From positions 5,807,546 to 5,871,545 of the forward strand of contig NZ_CP036269.1 of NCBI RefSeq assembly GCF_007744675.1: 64,000 bases of DNA, in the 5' to 3' direction. The notes under the pieces are model-generated. The model saw nothing but the letters and a program-made list of their open reading frames with translations. It was not told the DNA's origin and did not search any database. Shown here piece after piece: positions 1 to 8,987 of the stretch. The position numbers and the translations under genes are program-made. The number at the start of each line of letters is the position of its first letter. The stretch's first letter is position 1. The DNA comes from Gimesia alba (GTDB lineage: Bacteria; Planctomycetota; Planctomycetia; Planctomycetales; Planctomycetaceae).

Positions 1-2
1 AA

Positions 3-392
3 AAAATGCAAACTGTCAACGTCCGCGAACACATCCAACAGATTGGCGAAGCATTCCGCGCCGGTTGGCTGAAACTGGGGCAACAGCACGATCTACCCGT
101 CAAAGCAGTCGGACACTCCGTCCTGCTCCATCATCAATTCGATCACCCGCAGGCGGCAGAGCTGGGCACCCTGTTTACCATTCGCATGCTGGAGCACGGT
201 TTCCTGACAGGCAGCGGCTTTTACCCCACACTCGCGCACGAACATAAACATATCGCTGCCTACTTTGCTGCTGCGAATAACGTCTTTGCAGAACTCGCGG
301 ACGCTTTGAAGAAAGACGATCTTTCTTCACGCCTCAAAACTCCCGTACGCCATTCCGGTTTTGCCCGTCTGACTCCCAGCCCCAAATCGTAG
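3..392 (+). CDS. Class III aminotransferase, C-terminal part (glutamate-1-semialdehyde aminomutase-like)
   Basis: The reading frame is open to the left edge, so this is the last ~130 residues of a longer gene; the ATG at 6 is probably an internal Met. The visible part has the small C-terminal domain pattern of PLP fold-type I class III aminotransferases: a helix (VREHIQQIGEAFRAGW), a beta segment, then 'RMLEHGFLTGSGFYPTLAHE' followed by a helix ending near the stop. That last motif resembles glutamate-1-semialdehyde 2,1-aminomutase relatives. The PLP lysine lies outside the window, so the exact reaction cannot be decided. It converges on the SPFH gene, 21 bp away. Confidence 0.7.
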   Translation, partial: KMQTVNVREHIQQIGEAFRAGWLKLGQQHDLPVKAVGHSVLLHHQFDHPQAAELGTLFTIRMLEHGFLTGSGFYPTLAHEHKHIAAYFAAANNVFAELADALKKDDLSSRLKTPVRHSGFARLTPSPKS

Positions 393-413
393 CTTTCTAT
401 TTCCAGAAACGGT

Positions 414-1355
414 TTAACTTTGTGAGCTTCCCGTATTCACCACGGGTTGCGTATGCCGGTCACTACACAACACGACCAGTAAATTGGAAACCAAGCCTGC
501 CCGATAGTTCTTATCCAACTCGACCACATTTCGCTCCGCCAGATGATCCAGCGCCATCTCCACCATCCCAACTGCTCCCTCTACGATTTTCGTCCGGGCC
601 GCAACCACGGCTTGCGCCTGTTGCCGCTGCAACATTGCAGCCGCGATTTCCGGCGAATAGGCCAGATGACTGATCCGCGCTTCGATCACTTCTACGCCCG
701 CTTTGTCCAGGCGTTCCTGAATATCAACCTTCAACTGATCGCAGACTTCCGTAGTATTGCCGCGTAAAGAAATTTCATGATCTTCGCTGTCATAAGGATG
801 ACGGCTGGCAAGATTTCGCAAAGCGGCTTCACTTTGAACGGCGACGAAATCTTCATAGTCATCCACTTCGAACAACGCCTCCGCCGTATTCACCACACGC
901 CAGACGACGACCGTGGAAATATCAACCGGATTCCCATCGCGGTCATTCACTTTGGACGGCTTTCCTGTCGAACGACTTTTCGCAAGAATTACATTTCCTG
1001 CCGCGTCCTTCTGTTCCGGTGTGGTCACCGCCCCGGTTTCAAAATTACGAATACGTAATGAAATTTTCTTTTTGGAGAAAAAAGGATTCACCCAGAAAAA
1101 GCCGGATTGCATCACCGAGCCCTTGTACTCACCAAATAACAAGAGCACCCGCGCCTGATTTGGGGCAATCGCCATGCACCCGAACAGGCCGATGAAACTG
1201 GCGGGAACCAGAAACACTCCCAAAATAACTACGGGGCCACTTTCATTAATCGCCCCTGTTGCAATCAGGATGATTCCACATACTAAGCCACCCAGACACA
1301 TTGCCAAGGGAAACCAACCCGGCATTGGATTATAGATTTTCTCGTCTGTCATCAT
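414..1355 (-). CDS. SPFH (band 7/prohibitin-type) membrane protein
   Basis: About 313 residues. Two hydrophobic segments at the N-terminus (around residues 10-65 from the chosen start) are followed by an SPFH/band 7 domain: '[20 protein letters not shown]', then '[19 protein letters not shown]', a helical stretch rich in Ala/Gln ([20 protein letters not shown]) and a polar tail. Family members form large membrane-bound oligomeric scaffolds; the specific role here is unknown. The frame is open up to 1412, but the ATG at 1355 has a GGAGA Shine-Dalgarno about 5 nt upstream, so I prefer it; a second ATG follows immediately. It appears to be transcribed alone. Confidence 0.85.
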   Translation of the reverse strand: MMTDEKIYNPMPGWFPLAMCLGGLVCGIILIATGAINESGPVVILGVFLVPASFIGLFGCMAIAPNQARVLLLFGEYKGSVMQSGFFWVNPFFSKKKISLRIRNFETGAVTTPEQKDAAGNVILAKSRSTGKPSKVNDRDGNPVDISTVVVWRVVNTAEALFEVDDYEDFVAVQSEAALRNLASRHPYDSEDHEISLRGNTTEVCDQLKVDIQERLDKAGVEVIEARISHLAYSPEIAAAMLQRQQAQAVVAARTKIVEGAVGMVEMALDHLAERNVVELDKNYRAGLVSNLLVVLCSDRHTQPVVNTGSSQS

Positions 1356-1627
1356 TTTTCTCCGTGATTTGTGCGTTGACTTGAAACCTTCTCTGAAAGA
1401 AACGAAATCCATCTCTGCTCAGATCAAAGAATTTCCGATAATTCGAGAACGGTTTTAATAAGCAGAGAGACTACCCACAACCTGTAGCATGCCTGACGTG
1501 ATCGCATGTTTCACAGAAGCAGAGCGGCGGAAATTCATAGAAGTTGATTCTACACGATGAAAACGTCGATCAAAGCGCAGATTCAGTACTACCGCCATTG
1601 AAAGAAATGCAAGCTACTTGCCCAGAT

Positions 1628-1819
1628 TCACTTCGGACTATTCAGCTGATCTAGCGAAATAAAATGGGGAGTCTTTGCGGCTCCCGTATCACAGCCGGTG
1701 CAAGACCCGCAGCCTGGACGCTGCTTAAAAAAGCTGAGAACACGACGTGCCAGAAAGTAGACCGCCGCCGCGATGCAAAGCAGGGTTGCAATTAATTGCC
1801 ATTCAACCTGATTCATCAC
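1628..1819 (-). CDS. Small FeoB-associated Cys-rich membrane protein
   Basis: 63 residues. One membrane helix (about residues 8-25) is followed by a basic stretch and the cysteine cluster CGSCTGCDTG near residues 37-46. This layout is the one known for short FeoB-associated Cys-rich proteins that follow feoB in many bacteria. It lies 72 bp downstream of feoB on the same strand, after feoA and feoB, so a role in ferrous iron uptake is likely. It may bind iron or assist FeoB, but the biochemical function of this group is not established. Confidence 0.8.
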   Translation of the reverse strand: MMNQVEWQLIATLLCIAAAVYFLARRVLSFFKQRPGCGSCTGCDTGAAKTPHFISLDQLNSPK

Positions 1820-1891
1820 ACGGCCTCATGTAAAAAAGAAAACACTTCAGTCAACTTCGTCAATATTCCTACGAAATCAGAATCTGTTTCG

Positions 1892-4192
1892 CTAAATAAA
1901 TAACATCCCTACCTGGTAAGATATCAAAGCCCCGACGTAAGCCAGCGTCGTCATGTAAGTAAACGATACCACTGGCCAGAACCAGCTGTTCGTTTCACGT
2001 CGCATGACCATCAGCGTCGCTGCACACTGGGCACACAATGCAAAGAACACCATAATCGAAATCGCCACGGGAACATTAAACACCTTACTGCCATCCGGCC
2101 AGGTCGCCGAACGAATCGAACCGATCAGACTTTCATCCTCTTCCCCGACATCACCACCCAGACTGTAAATCGTGCCCAACGTTGAAATAATCACTTCCCG
2201 GGCCGGAAACGAGGCAATCACGCCTACACCAATTTTCCAGTCCCAGCCCAGTGGTTTTACCGCCGGTTCAATCCAGTGCCCCGCACGCCCCAGAAAACTG
2301 CTTTCCACCAGCTGACTGCTGACATGATTCTGCCGCTCAAATAACGCGGACTGTTCTGCCGCCAATACTTCTTTTTGACTCTCTAATTCCTTCATCGCTG
2401 CCGGCTTGTCTTCGTCTGCTGCTGCAATCTGCTCGTCGAGCTCTGACAGAGAAGCGTCAATCGCCTCAATCCGATTCTGAATCTGAAATTGCTCACTGTG
2501 ATCACCGGGAAAGTAACCGGCGGCCCAGATGATAATGGAGGTCGCAAAAATCAAGGTACCCGCTTTGACCACAAACGACTTGGCACGATTATAAACGCGA
2601 TAGATCACATTTCGCGGCGAAGGCCATTTATAACCCGGTAGCTCCATCACAAACGGAGCCACATCCCCTTTAAAGCAAACCCGCTTGAGAAACCAGGCAA
2701 CTGGAATCGCAATCAACGCCCCAATTGATGACATTGCAAACAAGACCATCCCCTGAAGTGTCACCACAGGGCTGCCCGCGATTGTGAAATAGGCAATGTT
2801 CGGAATAAAAGCAGCAATAAATAGCGTATACACAGGCCAGCGGGCCGAACAGCTCATTAAAGGCGCGACGAGAATTGTCGTCAAACGTTCGTGCCGATTC
2901 TCGATCACCCGCGTCGCCATGATCCCCGGCACCGCACAGGCAAAAGACGACATCAGGGGAATAAATGACTTCCCGCTCAACCCCAGACTTCGCATCAGGC
3001 GATCCATGATAAACGCCGCCCGCGCCATATAGCCGCTGTCTTCCAGCACGGCGATAAAGAAATACAAAATCACAATCTGGGGCAGAAAGATTAACACGCC
3101 CCCCACGCCGGCAATCACACCATCGACCACCAGACTCCGTAGCGGACCGGGTGAAATCACTGACTCCACAACTCCTTCGATCGATCCCTGCCCTGTTTCA
3201 ATCAAATCCATTGCGGGCCCCGCCCACGTAAAGACGGACTGAAACACAAAAAACATCAGCACGAAGAAAAACAGAAAACCAAATATGCGGTGCGTCAACC
3301 AGCGATCAATTTTATCGGAAGCGGTTTCCCGCTGATCTGGAGGATGCTGTAATACATCCTTTAAGACTTCCCGGGCCCAACCATAACGCATGCGGGCCTC
3401 CATCGCCGGAACGGCATAACCCGCCTCTTTCAATCGCGAGCGCGACTCATGGAGATCGTCCATCAAACCATTATGAGTATGGTGCTCGAAATACGATTCC
3501 ACATAGCCGCCAACATCGAGCAGCAATCGGTCTACCAGAAAATCGGGAGGGCTGTTCTCCTGATTTTCCTGAATCTTCTCGCGAATCAGTTTTCGCTCAG
3601 CATAAAAGACTTCTGGAAACAGCGCCAAAGGTTGATGCGACGAGCCTGTCCCAATTTCCAAAATAGCAGCCTTCAGCTCATTCACACCTTTGGCATGATG
3701 GGCCTCTGTGCAAACAACAGGCACATTCAATTTTTGGGATAATGCCTGCGCGTCGATCTCGATTCCCCGTGAACGTGCCAGATCATACATGTTGAGCACC
3801 AGCACCACAGGAATTGACAAGTCAAGAATCTGACTGAACAGATACAAATTGCGTTCCAGGTTCGACGCATCGGCGATACAGATAATCGCATCGGGCTGCG
3901 GTACCCCCTTTTGGCGGCCCAATAGCACGTCGACCGCCAGCATTTCATCAATGGATCGGGGTGCCAGACTGTACGTTCCCGGCAAATCAACCAGATCAAT
4001 CTGACGGTCACCCCACGTGACACTGCCCACTTTCTTTTCAACCGTGACTCCGGGAAAATTCCCGATGTGAGCATGCCCGCCGGAAAGCAGATTAAACAGC
4101 GTGCTCTTCCCGGTATTCGGGTTGCCAATAATGGCAATCGTCATTTTTTTTTGTTGCACGGAAGCTTCTTGCACGGTGGGAGTGTTGATCAT
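1892..4192 (-). CDS. feoB: Ferrous iron transporter FeoB
   Basis: 766 residues. An N-terminal G-protein domain carries the P-loop GNPNTGKS (residues 23-30), the switch motif DLPGTYSL and the NxxD-type motif VLNMYD. It is followed by a helical spacer and a polytopic membrane region with two gate-like halves (FLPQIVILYFFIAVLEDSGYM and the later ASFPAREVIISTLGTIYSLG region). This is the inner-membrane Fe(II) permease. A charged, probably coiled-coil insert of about 55 residues (roughly 570-625) sits between membrane helices of the second half. It follows feoA (78 bp gap) and precedes the small Cys-rich gene. The Shine-Dalgarno is weak at the annotated ATG. Confidence 0.97.
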   Translation of the reverse strand: MINTPTVQEASVQQKKMTIAIIGNPNTGKSTLFNLLSGGHAHIGNFPGVTVEKKVGSVTWGDRQIDLVDLPGTYSLAPRSIDEMLAVDVLLGRQKGVPQPDAIICIADASNLERNLYLFSQILDLSIPVVLVLNMYDLARSRGIEIDAQALSQKLNVPVVCTEAHHAKGVNELKAAILEIGTGSSHQPLALFPEVFYAERKLIREKIQENQENSPPDFLVDRLLLDVGGYVESYFEHHTHNGLMDDLHESRSRLKEAGYAVPAMEARMRYGWAREVLKDVLQHPPDQRETASDKIDRWLTHRIFGFLFFFVLMFFVFQSVFTWAGPAMDLIETGQGSIEGVVESVISPGPLRSLVVDGVIAGVGGVLIFLPQIVILYFFIAVLEDSGYMARAAFIMDRLMRSLGLSGKSFIPLMSSFACAVPGIMATRVIENRHERLTTILVAPLMSCSARWPVYTLFIAAFIPNIAYFTIAGSPVVTLQGMVLFAMSSIGALIAIPVAWFLKRVCFKGDVAPFVMELPGYKWPSPRNVIYRVYNRAKSFVVKAGTLIFATSIIIWAAGYFPGDHSEQFQIQNRIEAIDASLSELDEQIAAADEDKPAAMKELESQKEVLAAEQSALFERQNHVSSQLVESSFLGRAGHWIEPAVKPLGWDWKIGVGVIASFPAREVIISTLGTIYSLGGDVGEEDESLIGSIRSATWPDGSKVFNVPVAISIMVFFALCAQCAATLMVMRRETNSWFWPVVSFTYMTTLAYVGALISYQVGMLFI

Positions 4193-4270
4193 GGAATTAG
4201 AAAATCTGAAAGCAGCGCTTTCATTCGGAAGGAATACCAGGATGTCCCTCTCGTTTTGAGGAGACCAGCG

Positions 4271-4495
4271 TTAGACAATTTCAACTTCAACACACTTCGC
4301 TTCATTCAGTCGCAGTGATAAGCGGTATCCACGGATTGCAAACTCCAACGGATCGCCTAAGGGCGCTTTGCCTAGTAATTGAATCTGTTCTCCGTCAATC
4401 AGCCCCATTTCCATTAACCGGATGGAAATCGCATCTTCACCATTGATATGTGTAATCCGCGCAACCTGGCCTTTTATAATCTGGTTCAACGTCAT
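4271..4495 (-). CDS. feoA: FeoA family protein
   Basis: 74 residues with the SH3-like FeoA pattern: an N-terminal helix (MTLNQIIKGQVARITHI), the turn 'RLMEMGLIDGEQIQLLGKAP', the segment 'GDPLEFAIRGYRLSLRLNEA' and a final valine-rich strand. FeoA proteins are cytosolic partners of FeoB that modulate its activity. It is the first gene of the feoA-feoB-Cys-protein operon. I could not identify a convincing Fur or DtxR operator upstream by eye. Confidence 0.95.
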   Translation of the reverse strand: MTLNQIIKGQVARITHINGEDAISIRLMEMGLIDGEQIQLLGKAPLGDPLEFAIRGYRLSLRLNEAKCVEVEIV

Positions 4496-5105
4496 GACTT
4501 AAACGATCTCAACACAAGAGAAATCTAGCGGCGTGCATTTCATATTATCTGCAAAACAGCCAATTATAAGGAAATTGAGACTCAGTTTCAACTCATTCCT
4601 CGACATGTTTTGAGAGGTCCCCTAGAGGCAACCCAACTACCAGGAAAAATGAAAATCAAGCCTGATGAAACCGCATTTGAATTCTTTTCCGCTAAATAAG
4701 CAATGAAGCCCCCCTTAAAACTCGCCCCACCTTGGGCATTGACTTCCATGTAAACACTTGACACCTAAGTACATAAAAACCATGATGTTATTCAGAATTA
4801 ATCATGAATTTATTGCTTCGACCCACACATATATTTAGAATTAATAGAGAAGAAGAGACATTCAAACTACAACTAATTCTGTCAATTAATGTGTGACTTT
4901 TAGCTGGCTTAAAGTTCTAATCTGATCGAGGTCTTTTCTAGACTTGATCTAAGCAGTCTATGCCTGTCCTTCCAGCTCTAATTCCCTACGATTTAAACAG
5001 ATTTCTACAACCAGATCTGCGATCTCATCACAGGTTTCCGGTTCCTTTCTATCAAAACGTTATTCTCGTTTTATGTTTGATTTCTTATTTTCAGGAGTTC
5101 AAGTT
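4496..5105. other. Intergenic region between divergent feoA and DUF1559 gene
   Basis: About 610 bp, AT-rich relative to the flanking genes, between two divergently transcribed units, so it must hold both promoters. I see no credible coding sequence and no classical Fur-like inverted repeat. The last 20 bp before the DUF1559 start (5085-5104, containing CAGGAG) recur exactly in front of the second DUF1559 gene. Confidence 0.5.
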
Positions 5106-5275
5106 ATGGAAAAAATGCTGCTCAAAAGAAAGCGTGGATTCACGCTGATCGAACTGCTGGTAGTGATTGCTATCATCGCTATCTTAATTGCCTTACTATT
5201 GCCGGCAGTTCAACAGGCACGCGAAGCCGCCCGACGTTCACAGTGCAAAAACAATCTCAAGCAGATTGGTCTGGC
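5085..5275 (+). repeat. Copy 1 of 191-bp near-identical block
   Basis: Positions 5085-5275 match 7843-8033 with three mismatches (at 5105, 5110 and 5120), and 155 bp in a row (5121-5275) are identical. The block covers the Shine-Dalgarno, the start codon and the codons for the type IV pilin-like leader and N-terminal helix. Beyond it the two genes diverge markedly at the DNA level. Confidence 0.95.
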
Positions 5276-6044
5276 TTTACACAACTACCATGATAACTTC
5301 AGAGCATTTCCTCCCGGAAGTGTCCGCAGAACTTATGGCGCTGGAGTTCAATCCTGGACCACAAGTTGCCTGGGGTGGATCCCCCGTATCCTGCCTTTTG
5401 TAGATCAGGCACCACTCTACAATCAAATTAACTTTGAAATGGAACACGGGGTTAGCGCTGCTCCTAACAACACACTCCGTCGAGAAAAGTTGACCGTCAT
5501 GCGCTGCCCCAGCGATTCCTCTCGCCAACCGGATGGTAACTATGGTCCCACCAACTATTTGGCGTGCAGAGGGTTCTCAACGAGCTCAGGAAATAATTCG
5601 ACCGGTTCTGTTTTCAGTCTGAACAGTCTTGTCAGAATCCGCGATATCGAGGATGGCACAACCAATACCATGCTGGTTTCAGAAACCTTTGCCAGCGCCC
5701 CTCTGTGTAGTGAGCTGCCCGTCAGCAACAGCTGTGCCGCTGTATGTGCCACCGAATACAACAATAGCAAAACCGGTGCACAGCAGGGTTATTCCTGGAT
5801 GTGGGCACAACAGAACCATGCTCACTATTACACAACAATTTATTCTCCGAACCCCAAAATTCCAGACTGCGGTGCCGGCAGTAACTCTGGCTCTGCACTC
5901 ATCTCTGCTCGCAGTAAGCATGTCGGCGGAGTTCACGCTCTACTGGGTGATGGATCAGTTCGATTTGCTTCGGAAAATATCGACCAGACGATCTGGCGGA
6001 ATCTTGGTGATCCCGCTGATGGAAATACGATTGGCGAATGGTAA
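5106..6044 (+). CDS. DUF1559 prepilin-like protein, copy 1
   Basis: 312 residues. A short basic leader ends in KRKRG, followed by the prepilin peptidase cleavage/helix motif [16 protein letters not shown], and then the conserved planctomycete junction '[19 protein letters not shown]'. The rest is the DUF1559 (SBP_bac_10-like) domain, with conserved blocks '[13 protein letters not shown]', 'RCPSDSS' and the C-terminal '[18 protein letters not shown]'. Planctomycetes carry many such genes; they are thought to be exported pseudopilins or surface proteins, function unknown. The frame is open from 5073, but the ATG at 5106 has CAGGAG 9 nt upstream. A strong hairpin follows the stop, then a small lipoprotein gene. 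Confidence 0.93.
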   Translation: MEKMLLKRKRGFTLIELLVVIAIIAILIALLLPAVQQAREAARRSQCKNNLKQIGLALHNYHDNFRAFPPGSVRRTYGAGVQSWTTSCLGWIPRILPFVDQAPLYNQINFEMEHGVSAAPNNTLRREKLTVMRCPSDSSRQPDGNYGPTNYLACRGFSTSSGNNSTGSVFSLNSLVRIRDIEDGTTNTMLVSETFASAPLCSELPVSNSCAAVCATEYNNSKTGAQQGYSWMWAQQNHAHYYTTIYSPNPKIPDCGAGSNSGSALISARSKHVGGVHALLGDGSVRFASENIDQTIWRNLGDPADGNTIGEW

Positions 6045-6072
6045 GATACCTGGTGCTGATCTGCAAAAAATT

Positions 6073-6103
6073 CTCGTCACTTGTTTCAAGTGACGAGTTT
6101 TTT
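6073..6103 (+). terminator. Rho-independent terminator after DUF1559 copy 1
   Basis: An 11-bp perfect stem CTCGTCACTTG / CAAGTGACGAG with a 3-nt loop is followed directly by six T residues. It lies 29 bp after the stop codon and before the small lipoprotein gene, so it probably limits read-through to that gene. Confidence 0.85.
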
Positions 6104-6204
6104 AGCTATACCTTTTTACTATTTCTATGATTTCAAGCTGTGGTCACTTTCAAACTCAATACCTGGACCACAGTGGTTGACCTCTTTTATTGGAACAACG
6201 AGAG

Positions 6205-6369
6205 ATGAACAGTTTTATTCGCTCACTACTGCTGACAGCCTGCCTGGCGCCCTTTCAATTCGGTTGTGGAGAAGAAGCTCCCCTGACTCCTCCAACGGAA
6301 GAACCAGTGGAAGAACTGGACCCTGCCGTAGAAGCTGAAGCACAAAAAGAAGCACTTCGAAATCAATAG
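6205..6369 (+). CDS. Small putative lipoprotein, copy 1
   Basis: 54 residues. A short signal peptide (basic residue at 6, hydrophobic LLLTACLA) leads to PFQFGC with Cys at position 21, then an acidic, Glu/Pro-rich tail (GCGEEAPLTPPTEEPVEELD). The lipobox is not canonical (QFGC), but the same residues PF-x-FGCGEE at 16-23 occur in the paralogue at 8988-9155, with Cys again at 21. GAGAG precedes the ATG by 1-2 nt and further purines lie upstream, so the ribosome site is only moderate. It follows DUF1559 copy 1 beyond a terminator hairpin. Function unknown; a companion of the DUF1559 protein is plausible from the repeated gene order. Confidence 0.7.
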   Translation: MNSFIRSLLLTACLAPFQFGCGEEAPLTPPTEEPVEELDPAVEAEAQKEALRNQ

Positions 6370-6705
6370 TACGAAATAATCATTCCCGCCAGGATTCTTG
6401 CGTTGAAGAACACAAAAGAATCCTGGCTTTTTCTTTTCACAGACGACGCTCTCACATGCTGCAAAGAAATCCTTTTGCACAAAAAAACTGAGTTCCCTTC
6501 TCTGCCAGTCTCCGATCGTGTTTCCCGATTTCTCCGTCCTGGCACTCTCATCCAGCATTGCTTCACTCAGTCCGTTTGACATGTTCTCATTTTAATCATA
6601 AATGAAGTACACTGAGTGATTTGCCTCATCACACAATCCAATTTTTTTGAATTCGTACTGGAATTATTTGCAAAACCAGCTATAGTAAAATAATCTAATT
6701 TACTA
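6370..6705. other. Intergenic stretch before the insertion sequence
   Basis: 336 bp between the small lipoprotein stop and the left end of the insertion sequence. Open frames here on the minus strand have no recognisable features. It ends in the TA (or CTAG) target next to the element. Confidence 0.4.
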
Positions 6706-7641
6706 GAGGTTGTCTCATAACGTCAAAAAAAGTGAACGGTTTGGCGCGTCTTTTGCATGAAGTGTTCTCCTGAAAGGAGAATTTCTTATGTATATGACGC
6801 TGGTCTGGTGGCCCAAACGAAAACGGGTTTCCACAAAAACAGCGTCCAGGACGGAACGCCCGGTCGTTTTGACCGATAAACAATGGTCTTTAGTCGCAAA
6901 ACTGTTTCCCTGGACTCCCCCTTCCAAAAAGGGAGGACGTCCAAAAGCCCATCCACGAGATTGCCTGGAAGGCATTCTCTGGATTTTGGTGACAGGAGCA
7001 CGATGGAAAGATTTACCAAGAGAGTATCCCTCAAAAGCGACGTGCCATCGACGTTTCCAGCAATGGACGATCGAAGGGCGGCTCTTATCTGCCTGGCAAA
7101 TCATCTTGGAACGAATGGATGATGCTGGCCAGATTGATTTCTCGGAAACCTTTGCTGATGGCACTTTTGCCTCGGCAAAAAAAGGGGTAGAAGAGTTGGC
7201 CCGACTCGTCGTGGCAAAGGCACAAAGGTCATGATTTTTGTCGATCGTCACGGGACACCTGTGGCGATCGACACAGAATCGGCCCGTCGTAGCGAAGTCA
7301 AGCTGATCGAACCGCTGCTTGAAAAAATCACATTGCAAAATCGACAACCCGAGCGACTTGTTTATGACAAAGCCGCCGATTCGGACTCGTTGCGCAAACG
7401 GCTGATGGAAAAGAATATCGATCTGATCTGCCCGCATCGAAAATCGAGAGTCAAACCGCCGACGCAAGATGGTCGAAAGCTTCCACGCTTCAAACGACGT
7501 TGGATTGTGGAACGCAGTATTGCCTGGCTCCACAACTATCGTCGCATTGTCACGCGCTGGGAATATCACGATTACCTCTACGAAAGCTTTGTAATTCTTG
7601 GGTGTTTATTTACACTATTAAAAAGGTTTTGAGATGCCCTC
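6706..7641 (+). mobile_element. IS5-family insertion sequence (IS427-like)
   Basis: A 936-bp element. The ends are imperfect inverted repeats: left GAGGTTGTCTCATAAC, right (reverse complement) GAGGGCATCTCAAAAC, 12 of 16 positions matching. Flanking bases are CTAG on both sides when the terminal G/C is counted (6703-6706 and 7641-7644), which fits a TA or CTAG target duplication; the exact boundary is ambiguous by one base. It contains a DDE transposase in two overlapping frames. It sits between the two DUF1559/lipoprotein modules. Confidence 0.88.
6788..7632 (+). CDS. IS5-family DDE transposase in two frames (-1 frameshift)
   Basis: The first frame (6788-7234, 148 residues) has the N-terminal IS5 pattern: 'LTDKQWSLVAKLFP', 'GRPKAHPRDCLEGILWILVTG' shortened form, 'WKDLPREYPSKATCHRRFQQW', and the first catalytic Asp in FADGTFAS. 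The second frame (open to 7632) gives 'VMIFVDRHGTPVAI', the second Asp region YDKAADSD and the catalytic Glu in WIVERSIAWLHNYRR. The frames join by a -1 shift at seven A residues (7177-7183, A AAA AAA then GGGG), which reads on as RGRRVGPTRRGKGTKV, the expected family sequence. The fused product would be about 281 residues. All DDE residues are present, so it may be active. Confidence 0.88.
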
Positions 7642-7842
7642 TAGTAATTTCATGTATTCTACATTTGAGATTCATCTGGCTCTTTCATCTCAAGAGATTC
7701 GATTGATTTGTGGTCATACACAAACTGAAGCCAGTTCCAATACAAACTGAAAATCCAATCTAAAAAACAATCCATTCTCTGCAGCCCAAATTTATATTCC
7801 GCGGCTGTGTTTTACTACATTCATTTGATTGTCCGTTTGTTT

Positions 7843-8033
7843 TTATTTTCAGGAGTTCAAGTAATGGGAAAAATGCTACTCAAAAGAAAGCGTGGATTCA
7901 CGCTGATCGAACTGCTGGTAGTGATTGCTATCATCGCTATCTTAATTGCCTTACTATTGCCGGCAGTTCAACAGGCACGCGAAGCCGCCCGACGTTCACA
8001 GTGCAAAAACAATCTCAAGCAGATTGGTCTGGC
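7843..8033 (+). repeat. Copy 2 of 191-bp near-identical block
   Basis: Partner of 5085-5275, with only three mismatches (7863, 7868, 7878). It covers the ribosome-binding site and the N-terminal prepilin-like segment of the second DUF1559 gene. Confidence 0.95.
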
Positions 8034-8802
8034 ATTGCACAACTACCACGATAATTTCAGAACATTCCCTCCGGGAGATGTTCGAAGAACCTATGGATCC
8101 GGAGTTCAATCCTGGACTACCAGCATGCTGGGTTGGATTCCTCGAATTTTACCCTTCCTGGATCAGGCACCGCTCTACAATCAAATCAACTGGGAACTTG
8201 AATCCGGCGTTAGCGCCGCTCCAAACAACGCCCTGCGTAGAGAAAAACTGCCCGTAGTCCGTTGTCCCAGCGATTCCTCTCGTCAACCCTCTTCGACATA
8301 TGGTCCCACAAACTATATGGCTTGCCGTGGTACTGGGGCCTCTTCCACTGCGAATATCTCAGGATCGATCTTTGCACAAAACAGCAGAGTGAAAATTCGT
8401 GATATCGAAGATGGAACCTCAAACACATTGATGATTTCCGAAACCTTTGCGAGTGCTCCCTTCTGCGATGATCAACCCTCCGGCGGTGTTTGTCCCGCCA
8501 GTTGCTTGACCAAAGCTCCCTATACCGGAGGCGCACAACAAGGTTACTCGTGGTTCTATGCTCAGATTTACGAATCACATTATTTTGGAACCGTTTACAA
8601 CCCGAACAATAAAGGCATGCCAGACTGTGGTGCCGGTTCCAGTACGACAGCGGCTCTCTTGGCAGCGCGCAGTAAACATACCGGCGGCGTCCACGTCCTG
8701 TTAGCTGATGGCGCAGTCCGCTTTGCCTCCGACAATATCGACAATCAGACCTGGAGAGATCTTGGCGCTCCGGCTGACGGAAATGTTCTCGGTGAATGGT
8801 AA
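7864..8802 (+). CDS. DUF1559 prepilin-like protein, copy 2
   Basis: 312 residues, the same length as copy 1 and strongly similar throughout. The leader [11 protein letters not shown] is followed by [16 protein letters not shown] and the conserved [12 protein letters not shown] junction. DUF1559 blocks visible are '[13 protein letters not shown]', '[10 protein letters not shown]', '[20 protein letters not shown]' and '[18 protein letters not shown]'. The start at 7864 (not the upstream frame extension from 7807) is supported by CAGGAG at the same distance as in copy 1. It is probably exported and processed by a prepilin peptidase. A hairpin follows, then a small lipoprotein gene, as for copy 1. 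Confidence 0.93.
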   Translation: MGKMLLKRKRGFTLIELLVVIAIIAILIALLLPAVQQAREAARRSQCKNNLKQIGLALHNYHDNFRTFPPGDVRRTYGSGVQSWTTSMLGWIPRILPFLDQAPLYNQINWELESGVSAAPNNALRREKLPVVRCPSDSSRQPSSTYGPTNYMACRGTGASSTANISGSIFAQNSRVKIRDIEDGTSNTLMISETFASAPFCDDQPSGGVCPASCLTKAPYTGGAQQGYSWFYAQIYESHYFGTVYNPNNKGMPDCGAGSSTTAALLAARSKHTGGVHVLLADGAVRFASDNIDNQTWRDLGAPADGNVLGEW

Positions 8803-8836
8803 GAATCACGTTTAATTCTTAGCGTTGAATTGTATT

Positions 8837-8870
8837 CATCGCCACTTGGTTCTTCGATCAAGTGGCGATG
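8837..8870 (+). terminator. Hairpin after DUF1559 copy 2
   Basis: A 12-bp perfect stem CATCGCCACTTG / CAAGTGGCGATG with a 10-nt loop, 34 bp after the stop. The following T-tract is weak (TATCTAACCT), so termination may be partial, or it may act as an mRNA-stabilising hairpin. The same place in copy 1 has a full terminator. Confidence 0.65.
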
Positions 8871-8987
8871 TATCTAACCTGAAACCCAGTGCTTTCATTT
8901 CGTTCTGCAAAAACATCTGACAGCTGATCTGAAATGTCTGGTTTTCATCATTTGATTTACCAACTCGCATACGGAAGAAGAGACATC

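Noticed and set aside
4496-4760. Possible Fur box upstream of feoA
   Set aside because: A partial inverted repeat (TTGAGACTCAGTTTCAA) exists but does not match the known 19-bp Fur or DtxR/IdeR patterns well enough to annotate.
6715-7569. Long (284-codon) open frame on the minus strand
   Set aside because: It is the exact antisense of the IS transposase, whose plus-strand protein has clear DDE motifs; the minus frame shows no family features.
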